Shown piece after piece: positions 1 through 10,270 of a stretch of 64,000 bases of DNA (positions are counted from its first letter, which is position 1; every line of letters begins with the position of its first letter). The translations under genes were made by a program, and so were the position numbers. The stretch spans positions 756,903-820,902 of the forward strand of contig NZ_CP017634.1 in NCBI RefSeq assembly GCF_002777255.1, written 5' to 3'. Origin of the DNA: Candidatus Formimonas warabiya. Lineage in GTDB: Bacteria; Bacillota; Dehalobacteriia; Dehalobacteriales; Dehalobacteriaceae. The notes beneath the pieces were generated by a model. The model did no database searches. It worked only from the letters and a program-made list of their open reading frames with translations, and was not told where the DNA came from.

Positions 1-155
1 ATGAACCCTACTTAATGCAGTTAGGTTTTTTGAACCGGACCCCAAGAGGACGGATGGCGACAGCAGAAGCATACCACTATTTTGGCATTTCTCTTCCCAA
101 ACCTTTGGAAAACGTTGAGCTGCAAGCTACCCTATTTGATGAAAGGAAGGAATAA
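1..155 (+). CDS. ruvB: RuvB Holliday junction helicase, C-terminal end (partial)
   Basis: The last 50 codons of a gene that begins before the window, read from base 3 to the TAA at 153-155. The peptide contains [20 protein letters not shown], which is the RuvB winged-helix C-terminal signature (family usually ends ...GF.. RTPRGR.A...). RuvB is the hexameric AAA+ motor that drives Holliday junction branch migration with RuvA. The stop is 7 bp before the queH start, and the queH ribosome binding site lies inside the end of ruvB, so the two are probably cotranscribed. The ruvB-queH-...-queA-tgt arrangement is common in Clostridia. The catalytic part cannot be assessed here. Confidence 0.9.
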   Translation, partial: EPYLMQLGFLNRTPRGRMATAEAYHYFGISLPKPLENVELQATLFDERKE

Positions 156-162
156 AAAAAGA

Positions 163-699
163 ATGAATATTCTCCTTCATTCTTGCTGCGGGCCCTGCGC
201 TACTTTTCCGGTTAAAGCTTTGCGGGAGGCAGGGCACCAGGTATGGGGATATTTTTATAATCCCAATATTCATCCCTATAAGGAATATGAAAAAAGGCTG
301 CTGACATTTCAGGAATATGCCAAGCAAGCAGATTTGGATGTGATTATCCGGGATGATTATGATTTGGAAGAGTTTTTACGGTTGATTGCCCATCAAGAAG
401 ATATCCGCTGTCAATTTTGTTACCGGATGCGTTTAAGGGAAGCTGCTAAGTATGCGAAAGAAAATAAATATGATGCATTTTCTTCTACTTTGCTGGTCAG
501 TCCCTTCCAAAAGCATGACTTGATTAAAAGTGTGGGAGAAGAAATGGGGAAAGAATTTCAAATTCCTTTTTATTATATCGATTTTCGCCCCGGATACCGT
601 GAGGGAGTAGCCATGTCCAGGGAAATGGGATTATACCGGCAACCTTATTGTGGGTGTATCTACAGTGAAAGAGACAGGTATAGAAAGGAGAGAGTATAA
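163..699 (+). CDS. queH: Epoxyqueuosine reductase QueH
   Basis: QueH (DUF208 family) reduces epoxyqueuosine in tRNA to queuosine, the last step of Q synthesis and an alternative to QueG. The 178-residue product starts at ATG 163, after AAAGGAAGG at 142-150. Longer in-frame starts reach back into ruvB and are unlikely. Cysteines typical of the family's metal sites are visible: Cys8-Cys9 and Cys12 (HSCCGPC), Cys83 and Cys86 (CQFCYR), and Cys163 and Cys165 (PYCGC). queA and tgt lie 4 kb downstream, so the three late Q enzymes are all in this window. The stop overlaps the next start by one base. Confidence 0.95.
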   Translation: MNILLHSCCGPCATFPVKALREAGHQVWGYFYNPNIHPYKEYEKRLLTFQEYAKQADLDVIIRDDYDLEEFLRLIAHQEDIRCQFCYRMRLREAAKYAKENKYDAFSSTLLVSPFQKHDLIKSVGEEMGKEFQIPFYYIDFRPGYREGVAMSREMGLYRQPYCGCIYSERDRYRKERV

Positions 700-920
700 T
701 GGACTGGCAGTCAATAGGCCGCATGTTGATTGGTTTTGGTGTGCTGCTTTTGATTGTGGGTTTGATTTTATTAGGATTAGGAAAGTTGTTTCATATCGGG
801 TCCTTACCGGGCGATATTGTGTATAAAAAAGGAAACTTTACCTTTTATTTTCCCTTGGTAAGCTGCATTTTACTGAGTATAATTTTAACAATCCTTTTAA
901 ATTTTGTTTTTCGAAAGTAA
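699..920 (+). CDS. DUF2905 small membrane protein
   Basis: A 73-residue protein with two predicted membrane helices (about residues 9-31 and 50-70) separated by a short loop containing GSLPGDI and Y.KGN.TFYFP, the signature of the DUF2905 family. Function unknown. The ATG overlaps the queH stop codon (TAATG), which suggests translational coupling. In related Clostridia this gene is also found in the ruvAB/queA region. Nothing in the sequence links it chemically to queuosine. The family assignment is firm; the role is not known. Confidence 0.85.
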   Translation: MDWQSIGRMLIGFGVLLLIVGLILLGLGKLFHIGSLPGDIVYKKGNFTFYFPLVSCILLSIILTILLNFVFRK

Positions 921-921
921 T

Positions 922-951
922 ACCCCCAAAAAACCGGGTTGGGCCTGCGAA
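922..951 (+). promoter_or_regulatory. Candidate sigma-I autoregulatory promoter
   Basis: ACCCCCAAA at 922-930 and CGAA at 948-951 resemble the -35 (ACCCCC-type) and -10 (CGAA-type) elements of sigma-I promoters. They lie just upstream of sigI, where autoregulation is expected. The gap between the elements is about 17-20 bases depending on where the -35 is ended. The match is visual, and the leader to the start codon would be very short. Confidence 0.45.
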
Positions 952-973
952 CATTTTCAGTGACGGGCAGGTG

Positions 974-1702
974 ATGGCTTTGGATGAATTAGCGACATTA
1001 TTGGAAAGTGCCCAAGCAGGTCACCGAGATGCCAGGGAGAAGATTATCAAACGCTTCCATCCTCTGGTAATCAAAACTGCCTCTTCTTTAAGCGGAAGGT
1101 ATATCGATACGGCGAGAGACGATGAGATCAGTATTGGGATGTTGGCGATAAACCAAGCGATTGATACCTTTAAACCGCAGGGAGGGACCAGTTTTTTTAG
1201 TTATGCCGAAATGTTGATTAAGAGGCGATTAATTGATTATTACCGGAAGGAACAACGATTATCGAAAGCGGTTCCTTTTTCCTGCTTAGGGCCGATGAAC
1301 GAACAAGAAGAAAATCAAAATACCATCAGCCAGATTGAACATAATTTAGCGATGATCGAATTTCAAAAAAAGCAAGAAGAAATTGAGCGCCGGGAGGAGA
1401 TTAAACAATATACGAAAAGATTAAAGGAGTATGGGATTGCCTTGACAGATCTGGTGGCCAATTCACCCAAACACGAAGATGCCCGTCTTCGCGCACTGGA
1501 GGTTGCCCGTCTGGTGGCAACCAGAAGTGAGTTAAAATTACACTTGGAAATGAAAAAAGAGCTGCCTCTCAAACAAATTGAAGAACTGGTGGCCGTAAGC
1601 CGAAAAACCTTAGAAAGACAAAGAAAATATATTATTGCCATGACCATTGTGATTTGTGGGGAATTTAATTATTTAAAAGAATATCTGCAAAAGAACATTT
1701 AA
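974..1702 (+). CDS. sigI: RNA polymerase sigma factor SigI
   Basis: A 242-residue sigma-70-family factor of the SigI type. The N-terminal half carries region 2 with DEISIGMLAINQAIDTFKP and SFFSYAEMLIKRRLIDYYRK. The C-terminal half has the SigI-specific helix-turn-helix (LPLKQIEELVAVSRKTLERQRKYI). GTG at 971 and ATG at 974 are both possible starts; ATG is chosen, and no strong ribosome site separates them. The next gene is its cognate membrane anti-sigma factor, RsgI, 25 bp downstream. In other Firmicutes SigI responds to heat or extracellular polysaccharide. The signal here is unknown. Confidence 0.93.
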   Translation: MALDELATLLESAQAGHRDAREKIIKRFHPLVIKTASSLSGRYIDTARDDEISIGMLAINQAIDTFKPQGGTSFFSYAEMLIKRRLIDYYRKEQRLSKAVPFSCLGPMNEQEENQNTISQIEHNLAMIEFQKKQEEIERREEIKQYTKRLKEYGIALTDLVANSPKHEDARLRALEVARLVATRSELKLHLEMKKELPLKQIEELVAVSRKTLERQRKYIIAMTIVICGEFNYLKEYLQKNI

Positions 1703-1727
1703 ATAAATAAAAAAGGGGGGAAGACCG

Positions 1728-2987
1728 GTGGAACAGAAAGCCTTAGTGATGGAAGTAAATGAAAAGAACATGATCCTATTGACAAAAGACGGCCAATTTG
1801 TTTCCCGCAGGCTTTCCGGGATCTGCCCCCAAATTGGTGAAGAAATTAGCATTGAGGAGAACAGGCCCAAAAGATCTTTTTGGTTTTCCATAAGTGTTTT
1901 AACGGCTGCTGCCGTATTGTTTGTGGTCATTTATGCAGGGAAATTGTGGAACCAGGGAATCCTGATGCCGATGGGGAATACAGTGGTCACCTATGTTACC
2001 GTAGATATTAATCCTAGTGTGGAACTGGGATTGAACAGCGATCAGGTTGTTGTTTCCGTAGAGCCGTTAAACGAGGATGGCAAGATCATTATCAAGGATC
2101 AAGAATTAGTGGGCAAGTCTTCAGATGATGCCGTGGAGATCATCGTGAGGGCGGCTGCCGACAAGGGTTATCTCGCTCCGGAAAAGGGGAACCAGGTGAT
2201 CATCAATGTTTCGGAAAAAAATCCGGTTCCAGACAAAAAGGAACAACTTGAAACCACCCTTCCGGAAAGAGCGGAGAAAGTATTGACAGAAAAAAACCTA
2301 AAAGCCAAAGTAAATGTGATTAAGACTGATTTTGATTTGTATCAAGAGGCCAAGAAATTAGAGATTTCTGCCAGCAAATATGCCGTTCTTTTAGAAGCAA
2401 AAGAGGCGGGACTGGATATAACCATCGAGAGTATTAAGAAATCAGGCCTGATCAATGCCATAAAAAATGCTGGTGGGAACCCTCAGGAAATCATTGAAAA
2501 AGCGCGTCAGGAAAAGGAATTCTCCATGAAAATAAAAAAGTGGGATCAAGAATTGGCAAAAAAGAATGAAACCCGTCCGGAGAAGCAGATGGGAACAGAG
2601 AAAAACGGTATATTATTCAAGAAAGAAAATAAACAGGAGGAAAGAAATAAAAATCAGGGAAGAGATCAAAGGGAAAAATTCAATAAGGGGAATAGCCAGG
2701 GGATTTCTGTACAAAAGAATAGCTATTCCGATCCGGAAAGACTGATTCATGACAAGTCTAACATGAAGGAAACCAAAGAAAATGACAAAAAATCAGGAGC
2801 CGGTAACCAGGAAAAAACCAGAGAAAAATTTACCCGACCAGATGGCAAATTCAGAGATAACCCTTATGAAAAAAGAAATCAGAAAATCAATCAAGGAAGA
2901 AATGAGGGAATGAAGGGAAATATCATTGAGAATAAGAAGAAAAAATTAAAGCAAAAACAGTTTCAGAAAAATGTTTTTAACATCTGA
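1728..2987 (+). CDS. rsgI: Anti-sigma-I factor RsgI
   Basis: A 419-residue single-pass membrane protein. Residues 1-50 form the cytoplasmic RsgI N-terminal domain that binds SigI. A membrane helix lies at about 56-76 (FWFSISVLTAAAVLFVVIY). The external region starts with YVTVDINPSVELGLN, the conserved periplasmic-type RsgI motif. After about residue 260 the protein becomes a low-complexity K/E/N/Q-rich tail, without the carbohydrate-binding modules seen in cellulosome RsgI proteins, so its external signal is not obvious. Start is GTG 1728 after AAAAGGGGGGAAG. A clear terminator follows immediately, so sigI-rsgI ends as a unit. Confidence 0.93.
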   Translation: MEQKALVMEVNEKNMILLTKDGQFVSRRLSGICPQIGEEISIEENRPKRSFWFSISVLTAAAVLFVVIYAGKLWNQGILMPMGNTVVTYVTVDINPSVELGLNSDQVVVSVEPLNEDGKIIIKDQELVGKSSDDAVEIIVRAAADKGYLAPEKGNQVIINVSEKNPVPDKKEQLETTLPERAEKVLTEKNLKAKVNVIKTDFDLYQEAKKLEISASKYAVLLEAKEAGLDITIESIKKSGLINAIKNAGGNPQEIIEKARQEKEFSMKIKKWDQELAKKNETRPEKQMGTEKNGILFKKENKQEERNKNQGRDQREKFNKGNSQGISVQKNSYSDPERLIHDKSNMKETKENDKKSGAGNQEKTREKFTRPDGKFRDNPYEKRNQKINQGRNEGMKGNIIENKKKKLKQKQFQKNVFNI

Positions 2988-3011
2988 CGCAACCGGAGGT
3001 TGCGTTTTTTT
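2987..3011 (+). terminator. Rho-independent terminator after rsgI
   Basis: Arms ACGCAACC (2987-2994) and GGTTGCGT (2998-3005) pair perfectly around a GGA loop and are followed by a run of seven T. Confidence 0.93.
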
Positions 3012-3109
3012 ATACTTTCAGAATTTATAAGTTTCAAAAGGTTGAAAGTATAAGTGCAACTAAGTCTTCCGCCTTCGCCAGAGGATCGGTGCAGGCCAAG
3101 TTTTCTAAT
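3011..3109 (+). repeat. 99-bp dispersed structured repeat, copy 1
   Basis: This 99-base stretch matches 9760-9858 with 10 mismatches and no gaps. It opens with a perfect 10-bp inverted repeat (TATACTTTCA ... TGAAAGTATA, 3011-3020 and 3042-3051) and ends with CCAAGTTTTCTAAT. In copy 2 the right half can form two further hairpins. In copy 1 those are partly decayed. Both copies lie between a terminator and the next gene. An in-frame reading of this repeat gives the next gene an artificial N-terminal extension. Confidence 0.85.
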
Positions 3110-3199
3110 GATATTAAAAGTCTTTCGGGATTTTTACGGAGGAATATCGAGTTATTTGTCGAAAAGAAATACTTACCAGTAAATCAGGTAGGTGGAAAC

Positions 3200-4639
3200 G
3201 TGAAAAGAATAGTAACCGGGGTCCTTGTATTTTTTTTGCTCTTCTGTGGGACAATGCTTTCAGCGCACGGAAAAGAAAATGCCCATATCCGGGTTTGTTT
3301 GTCCCAAAACTCTTATTCAGCTGTTTTTCAAATTACGGAGGGGTCCTATTTTTTGCAGGATGTTGCCACGAGTATGCCCATTGCTTCTTTAAGTGCGGGC
3401 GATACGATTACCGTAAATCAAGCGGGGAATGCTTTAACGCTGGAAATAAATAGTGTGCCCTTAGCAGGTGGGTTTTCCGGACCCGTCCGGGCCCTTCCAG
3501 AAGACGAATCAGAATTAAATGTTTTTAGCTATAAGAATACGAAATACCGGGATGGTATTTCCATTGGCGTTGATTCCGGACATCTGCTGGTAATCAATAA
3601 TATTGATATCGAACATTATTTATATGGTGTGGTGGGGAAAGAAATTGGCTATACTGCTCCTGGGGAAGCATTAAAGGCCCAAGCGGTGGTTTCCCGTTCT
3701 TATGCCCTCTGTGCCCTGGGACAAGGATTAAAGTATGATGTGGGGGCCGACATGTATAGCCAGATTTACGGCGGCTATAGTGCAGAACAAAATTTCAGTG
3801 GGGAAAAAGTCATTGATGCTGTTGATGATACGGAAGGAGAAGTAATTTATTACTATAATCAAGCGAATAAGCAGAAAAGTATCATCAAAGCCTTTTTTCA
3901 TTCCAATGCCGGAGGATATACCGAAAACAGCGAAAATGTCTGGAATGAAGCCCTCCCGTATTTAAAGGCGGTCCCTTCTCCGGATGATGCTCATGCCGTG
4001 GAATATTCCGATGAAACAGGAGACTCGTGGCCGGCCAGCTGTTACCACTGGGAGATGAGTTTTTCCCTTGAGGAGATTCAGGCGGCAATCGATAATTATT
4101 TACAAAAAACTTCTAATCCTGTCAGAATTGGGTCATTTCAGGAGATTAAACTTTATCGCTTGAATCGGGACGGCATTACTCCCACCGCATCCGGACGGGT
4201 GACAAAAATGGAGATCGTAGGCAGCAATGGGAGCTTTAGTGTTTTACGGGACGGAATCCGAAGCGTGTTTGGCCTGAAGAGTACCAAATTTGACGTTGTT
4301 TCCGGTGCAGGGGGCAACTTTGTAATAAAAGACGGCTCCAGTGTGAAACATCAGGTTGATGACATCGGATCTTTAAAAATTATTACCGGGGAAAACAATG
4401 TGGTTGATTTGAAAAATGCGGAGGGGATGTACCAGGTGCTGGGAGAGTCGGGAAAAACCGGCCTCAATAAATCGGTACAGAGCATTACCTTTATCGGACA
4501 AGGAAACGGACACGGGATAGGTATGAGCCAGTGGGGAGCAAGAGGAATGGCGGAGAAGGGATCCGATTACCAGGAAATCATTGAACACTATTATAATCAA
4601 GACAAATATGACGGCAGTATCATGATTGATGAATACTAG
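3200..4639 (+). CDS. SpoIID/LytB-domain secreted protein
   Basis: A 479-residue exported protein. It has a signal peptide right after the start ([21 protein letters not shown]) and a SpoIID/LytB domain with VVGKEIG...[15 protein letters not shown] and a C-terminal [18 protein letters not shown] motif. SpoIID is a lytic transglycosylase acting on denuded glycan strands during engulfment, and LytB relatives modify amidases. Which applies here is unclear, because the bona fide spoIID usually sits elsewhere. GTG 3200 is chosen because AGGTAGGTGG precedes it and the signal peptide follows; the longer frame from 3089 runs through the dispersed repeat. The stop is 67 bp from queA. Confidence 0.88.
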   Translation: MKRIVTGVLVFFLLFCGTMLSAHGKENAHIRVCLSQNSYSAVFQITEGSYFLQDVATSMPIASLSAGDTITVNQAGNALTLEINSVPLAGGFSGPVRALPEDESELNVFSYKNTKYRDGISIGVDSGHLLVINNIDIEHYLYGVVGKEIGYTAPGEALKAQAVVSRSYALCALGQGLKYDVGADMYSQIYGGYSAEQNFSGEKVIDAVDDTEGEVIYYYNQANKQKSIIKAFFHSNAGGYTENSENVWNEALPYLKAVPSPDDAHAVEYSDETGDSWPASCYHWEMSFSLEEIQAAIDNYLQKTSNPVRIGSFQEIKLYRLNRDGITPTASGRVTKMEIVGSNGSFSVLRDGIRSVFGLKSTKFDVVSGAGGNFVIKDGSSVKHQVDDIGSLKIITGENNVVDLKNAEGMYQVLGESGKTGLNKSVQSITFIGQGNGHGIGMSQWGARGMAEKGSDYQEIIEHYYNQDKYDGSIMIDEY

Positions 4640-4706
4640 TTTTTATTTGTTAGTTTCTTTGATTTGGGTTAGAATATGTTTTTGGAAGGAAAAAAGGAGC
4701 AGAGGG

Positions 4707-6852
<2,146 letters not shown>

Positions 6853-6961
6853 GGGGCTGACTTATTTTCTTGATCCATAAAAAAAGATGCCATCAAAAAA
6901 GGATTTTCTTAAAAATATGGCGAAAGTATAATACCAAAAATGAAAGGATGGTGAAATTTGT

Positions 6962-7237
6962 TTGAATAATAGTTGGATGGGAACCATTGTTTATTTTATC
7001 TTTATATTCGGGATATTTTATTTCGTGCTGATCAGACCCCAGCAAAAAAGGCAGAAGCAGCACAAAGATATGGTTTCGTCTTTAAAGGTTAATGATGATG
7101 TAGTTACGGCCGGGGGTATTTTGGGTACCATTACACGAATTAAAGACCGCTCTGTCTGGGTAAAAGTGGCAGATAAAGTTGAAATCGAAGTTTTAAAGTC
7201 TTCTATTAGCACTGTTCAGGGAACCGAGAAAAAATAG
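6962..7237 (+). CDS. yajC: Preprotein translocase subunit YajC
   Basis: A 91-residue protein with one N-terminal membrane helix (about residues 6-22) and the YajC core LIRPQQKRQK...L..ND.VVTAGGI.G.I. YajC associates with SecDF at the membrane. Start is TTG 6962, preceded by GGATGGTG; no ATG fits the family N-terminus. tgt-yajC-secD-secF is the classic order. Here, however, a terminator and a 300-bp structured intergenic region separate yajC from secD, so secDF has its own promoter. Confidence 0.93.
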   Translation: MNNSWMGTIVYFIFIFGIFYFVLIRPQQKRQKQHKDMVSSLKVNDDVVTAGGILGTITRIKDRSVWVKVADKVEIEVLKSSISTVQGTEKK

Positions 7238-7262
7238 GCTCTTTGAGAGTCTATTTTTTTTT
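7233..7262 (+). terminator. Terminator after yajC
   Basis: AATAGGCT (7233-7240) pairs with AGTCTATT (7248-7255), with one G-U, around CTTTGAG. A run of T follows. The stem overlaps the yajC stop codon. Confidence 0.75.
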
Positions 7263-7320
7263 CTTTGGGAATAATAAATTTTTAAAGCTGGAAAGAATAG
7301 AGATGATGTTATAAAAATAT

Positions 7321-7478
7321 GTCAGGGTTGCTTTCACCTGACTAACTTGGCGTAAGTCTCCCGCATTAATTGGGGACATTCCTATAGCGGGAGCCCAACA
7401 CCAATTAAGTCATGCATTTGCAGTTCTAAAATTCAGATGGAGCAAAAGAATCTCCATCTGAATTAAGAACTTGCTTCA
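7321..7478. other. Unexplained structured intergenic region (possible RNA)
   Basis: No coding frame fits here. GTCAGG/CCTGAC (7321-7326, 7337-7342) forms a small hairpin. CTCCCGC/GCGGGAG (7358-7364, 7387-7393) forms a second stem. Its loop sequence TTAATTGG (7366-7373) is perfectly complementary to CCAATTAA (7401-7408), making an H-type pseudoknot possible. A long hairpin follows: a 13-bp perfect stem (AATTCAGATGGAG with CTCCATCTGAATT) extended by GTTCT/AGAAC and GCA/TGC. I do not recognise a known riboswitch family. The strand is uncertain, and the secD promoter begins just after. Confidence 0.4.
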
Positions 7479-7479
7479 A

Positions 7480-7509
7480 TTGACAATAAAGAAAGGGCAG
7501 GGGTATAAT
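7480..7509 (+). promoter_or_regulatory. Sigma-A-type promoter for secDF
   Basis: TTGACA (7480-7485) and TATAAT (7504-7509), both perfect consensus, separated by 18 bp. They lie 37 bp upstream of the secD start. Confidence 0.85.
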
Positions 7510-7548
7510 GTTGTAGAATGGAACCCCATCAGGTGAGGAGGAGAAGTG

Positions 7549-8757
7549 ATGAACCGAAGTAATGGATTAAAACTAATAGTAGTAGTTGTTGCTCTTATTG
7601 TTGCGGTCTTTTTATCCATTAATCCTATTCAGAACAAAACAAAGTTAGGACTGGATCTCCAAGGAGGTGCCCACGTCCTGCTCCAAGCGGTACCGGAGCC
7701 GGGAAAGACCATCACTACGGATGATATGACAAAGCTGAAGGCTGTGATGGAGAACAGAATCAATGAATTAGGCGTTTCTGAACCCCGGATTCAAAGCGAG
7801 GGGAAAGACCGGCTGATTATAGAAATAGCCGGAGTGGACAACCCGGATAAAGCCATTGATCTTTTAGGCAGTACCGCTAAATTGGAATTTAAAGATCCTT
7901 CCGGTCAGGTAGTTGTAAGTGGATCGGAATTAAAAAATGCCCAGGCAAGAATAGACTCCAACACCGGCCAGGCGGAAATCAGTCTGGAATTCACCTCTGA
8001 AGGAGCGAAAAAATTTGGCGCGGCTACCGCCCGTTTAGTGGGTCAACCCATTAGTATCGTATTGGATGATAAGGTGATTCAAAGCCCCAACGTCCAAGAG
8101 CCCATCATGAACGGGCAGGCCCGCATCACCGGCGGCTTTACCTTTGAAGAAGCCTCAAACAATGCGGCATTATTAAGGGGCGGCGCCCTTCCTGTGGAAG
8201 TGAAAGTACTGGAAAAACGTACGGTAGGCCCCACCCTGGGAAAAGATTCCCTGCATAAAAGCTATATTGCCGGTATCATCGGTTTGTTGGCAGTGGTGGT
8301 ATTTATGTTTGCCTATTACCGGTTACCGGGCCTGTTGGCCAATGTGGCCCTGCTCCTTTATATTTTAATCAACCTTTGGATATACACCTTGCTGCATATT
8401 ACCATGACCCTTCCCGGTATTGCCGGGTTCCTCCTGACCATTGGCATGGCGCTGGATACGAATATTATTATCTTTGAACGGGTGAAGGAGGAGTTGAGGG
8501 CCGGAAAGTCCTTATATGCCGCAATTGACTCCGGGTTCAAACGGGCTTTTCTGACCGTTATTGACGCCCACGTAACCACCTTGATTGCCGCTGCTGTTTT
8601 ATTTTACTTCGGACAGTCTTCGGTCAAAGGTTTTGCCGTAACGCTTAGTATCGGTATTCTATCCAACTTGTTTACCGCGATTACCTTTACCCGTATCATG
8701 CTGGTTTGGACGGCAAATATCAAATCCTTAAGTCATAGAAAATTATACGGGGAATAG
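7549..8757 (+). CDS. secD: Protein translocase subunit SecD
   Basis: SecD forms, with SecF, the proton-driven complex that pulls exported proteins through SecYEG. The 402-residue product has an N-terminal membrane helix, then LGLDLQGGAHVLLQ (the D1 motif), the large P1 external domain, and five membrane helices containing GIAGFLLTIGMALDTNIIIFERVKEE, the conserved SecD transmembrane motif. ATG 7549 is preferred over GTG 7546 because the AGGTGAGGAGGAG ribosome site is better spaced. SecD and SecF are separate here, not fused as in Bacillus. Confidence 0.96.
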   Translation: MNRSNGLKLIVVVVALIVAVFLSINPIQNKTKLGLDLQGGAHVLLQAVPEPGKTITTDDMTKLKAVMENRINELGVSEPRIQSEGKDRLIIEIAGVDNPDKAIDLLGSTAKLEFKDPSGQVVVSGSELKNAQARIDSNTGQAEISLEFTSEGAKKFGAATARLVGQPISIVLDDKVIQSPNVQEPIMNGQARITGGFTFEEASNNAALLRGGALPVEVKVLEKRTVGPTLGKDSLHKSYIAGIIGLLAVVVFMFAYYRLPGLLANVALLLYILINLWIYTLLHITMTLPGIAGFLLTIGMALDTNIIIFERVKEELRAGKSLYAAIDSGFKRAFLTVIDAHVTTLIAAAVLFYFGQSSVKGFAVTLSIGILSNLFTAITFTRIMLVWTANIKSLSHRKLYGE

Positions 8758-8770
8758 GAGGGAAGAGAAG

Positions 8771-9652
8771 ATGAGATACAATTTCAATTTCAATATCATT
8801 GGGAAAAGAAAATGGTGGTATGCGATCTCCTTGTTGATTATTATTCCCGGGATCATTTCCCTCTTCATCCAGGGTTTGAATCTTGGCATTGACTTTACCG
8901 GGGGAAACCTGATGGAAGTGCGTTTTACGCAAGAAGTGAATTCGGATCAGGTACGATCCATCTTTTCTCAGTATGTGAAAGGGGCTTTTTCGATACAGGA
9001 GACGGGAGCCAATGACTTCTTAATTCAAACAGGCGAGATTTCGGAAAAGGCAAATAATGACATTCGTACGGCCTTAACTGCAGATCTGGGGAAGAACGAA
9101 GTACTAAGAAATGAGCATGTGGGGCCGGTAGTGGGCAGGGAGCTTACTTCCAACGCTTTATGGGCGTTGCTGGTAGCCACCGTCCTGATGTTGATTTATA
9201 TTACCATCCGCTTTGAATTTACCTTTGGTGTTGCGGCTGTGCTCGCCCTGCTCCATGATGTTCTGGTGCTGTTAGGTGCCGCCTCCTTACTCCGGTTTGA
9301 GGTAGATTCCTCATTTGTTGCGGTGGTATTAACGATCTACGGATATTCCATTATGGATACCATTGTAATTTTTGACCGGATTAGAGAGAATGTGCGCAAG
9401 GGCAAAAGAGGCACAGAATTGGAAGGCCTTGTAAATACCAGTATTATGCAGACTTTGGCCCGGTCCATCAATACCGTCCTGACGGTTGTTTGTATGCTGG
9501 TTGCTTTACTGTTATTTGGCGGGGATACGACAAAAATATTCTCCTTGGCGCTGTTAATAGGAGTTCTTACCGGTTGTTATTCCTCCATTTGCGTGGCCAG
9601 TCCCTTATGGCTTGATGTGAATAGATTGGAAAAGAGGACGAAGTTGGCTTAA
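8771..9652 (+). CDS. secF: Protein translocase subunit SecF
   Basis: A 293-residue partner of SecD, 13 bp downstream in the same operon. It has an N-terminal helix, GLNLGIDFTGGNLMEV (the SecF counterpart of the SecD D1 motif), a short external domain, and helices with LTIYGYSIMDTIVIFDRIRENVRKGK, the SecF signature. The ribosome site GGAGGGAAGAG precedes ATG 8771. A strong terminator follows at 9671, closing the secDF unit. Confidence 0.96.
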   Translation: MRYNFNFNIIGKRKWWYAISLLIIIPGIISLFIQGLNLGIDFTGGNLMEVRFTQEVNSDQVRSIFSQYVKGAFSIQETGANDFLIQTGEISEKANNDIRTALTADLGKNEVLRNEHVGPVVGRELTSNALWALLVATVLMLIYITIRFEFTFGVAAVLALLHDVLVLLGAASLLRFEVDSSFVAVVLTIYGYSIMDTIVIFDRIRENVRKGKRGTELEGLVNTSIMQTLARSINTVLTVVCMLVALLLFGGDTTKIFSLALLIGVLTGCYSSICVASPLWLDVNRLEKRTKLA

Positions 9653-9670
9653 ATATTGAAATTACTCACT

Positions 9671-9705
9671 TATAGAACCCTCATCCGCAGGGTTCTATAA
9701 TTTTT
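9671..9705 (+). terminator. Terminator after secF
   Basis: Arms TATAGAACCCT (9671-9681) and AGGGTTCTATA (9689-9699) pair perfectly around CATCCGC, followed by AATTTTT. Confidence 0.9.
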
Positions 9706-9759
9706 ATGTAATAAGGAATCACTTCTTGAAGGTTTCGTGAAGATAGTGTAAAATTTTTT

Positions 9760-9858
9760 TATACTTTCAGAATTTATCAGTTTTAAAAGGTTGAAAGTAT
9801 AAGTGCAACTAAGGCTTCTGCTGTCGCCAGAGGCTTGGCGCAAGCCAAGTTTTCTAAT
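9760..9858 (+). repeat. 99-bp dispersed structured repeat, copy 2
   Basis: The partner of 3011-3109 (89 of 99 bases identical, ungapped). The inverted repeat TATACTTTCA/TGAAAGTATA is intact. GCTTCTG...CAGAGGC and CTTGG...CCAAG can form two more hairpins. Like copy 1, it directly follows a T-rich stretch and ends shortly before the next start codon, so it may be part of the 5' leader of the LapA-like gene. Confidence 0.85.
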
Positions 9859-9883
9859 TATTAGAGAAAGCGATGTGAGATGA

Positions 9884-10222
9884 ATGCAATTGTATCTAAT
9901 TGTCGCTTTACTTTTTGCTATTACCGTGGCACTGTTCGCCGTACAAAACGCCGCACCTGTTGATATTAATTTTTTGATCTATCAGTTTAAAGGGATTTCC
10001 CTGGTCGTCGTAATTTTAATTTCTGTTTTGTTTGGTTCGTTAATTGTATTTTTGCTCAGTATGGTGAAACAGGTCTCCTTAATGAAAAGAATCTATCATT
10101 TAGAGAAAAGAAAGCAATCATTGGAAGCGGAACTGGAAAAATTGAGAGAAAAAAATGAATTACCACGGCAGGAACAGGCCGCACCTGAAGAAGAAAGTGC
10201 GCCTGATGCGGCAACAAGTTAA
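9884..10222 (+). CDS. LapA-domain (DUF1049) membrane protein
   Basis: A 112-residue protein with two membrane helices (about residues 3-20 and 40-62) and FAVQNAAPVDINFL, the LapA/DUF1049 signature (AxQN...V...FL). A charged coiled-coil tail rich in K, E and Q follows and ends in an acidic stretch. E. coli LapA works with LapB in lipopolysaccharide assembly control, but Firmicutes homologues have no established function. There is no strong ribosome site before ATG 9884. A terminator at 10227 separates it from recJ. Confidence 0.82.
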   Translation: MQLYLIVALLFAITVALFAVQNAAPVDINFLIYQFKGISLVVVILISVLFGSLIVFLLSMVKQVSLMKRIYHLEKRKQSLEAELEKLREKNELPRQEQAAPEEESAPDAATS

Positions 10223-10226
10223 TACT

Positions 10227-10249
10227 CAAAAGCACCCTGGGTGCTTTTT
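10227..10249 (+). terminator. Terminator between lapA-like gene and recJ
   Basis: AAAAGCACC (10228-10236) pairs with GGTGCTTTT (10240-10248) with a short loop; the T stretch is part of the stem and tail. Confidence 0.75.
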
Positions 10250-10270
10250 GTGTCGGTTTGAGGAGGAACT

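Noticed and set aside
3089..3199. N-terminal extension of the SpoIID-domain protein
   Set aside because: The frame runs out of the dispersed repeat and has no ribosome site, whereas GTG 3200 has one and begins directly with a signal peptide.
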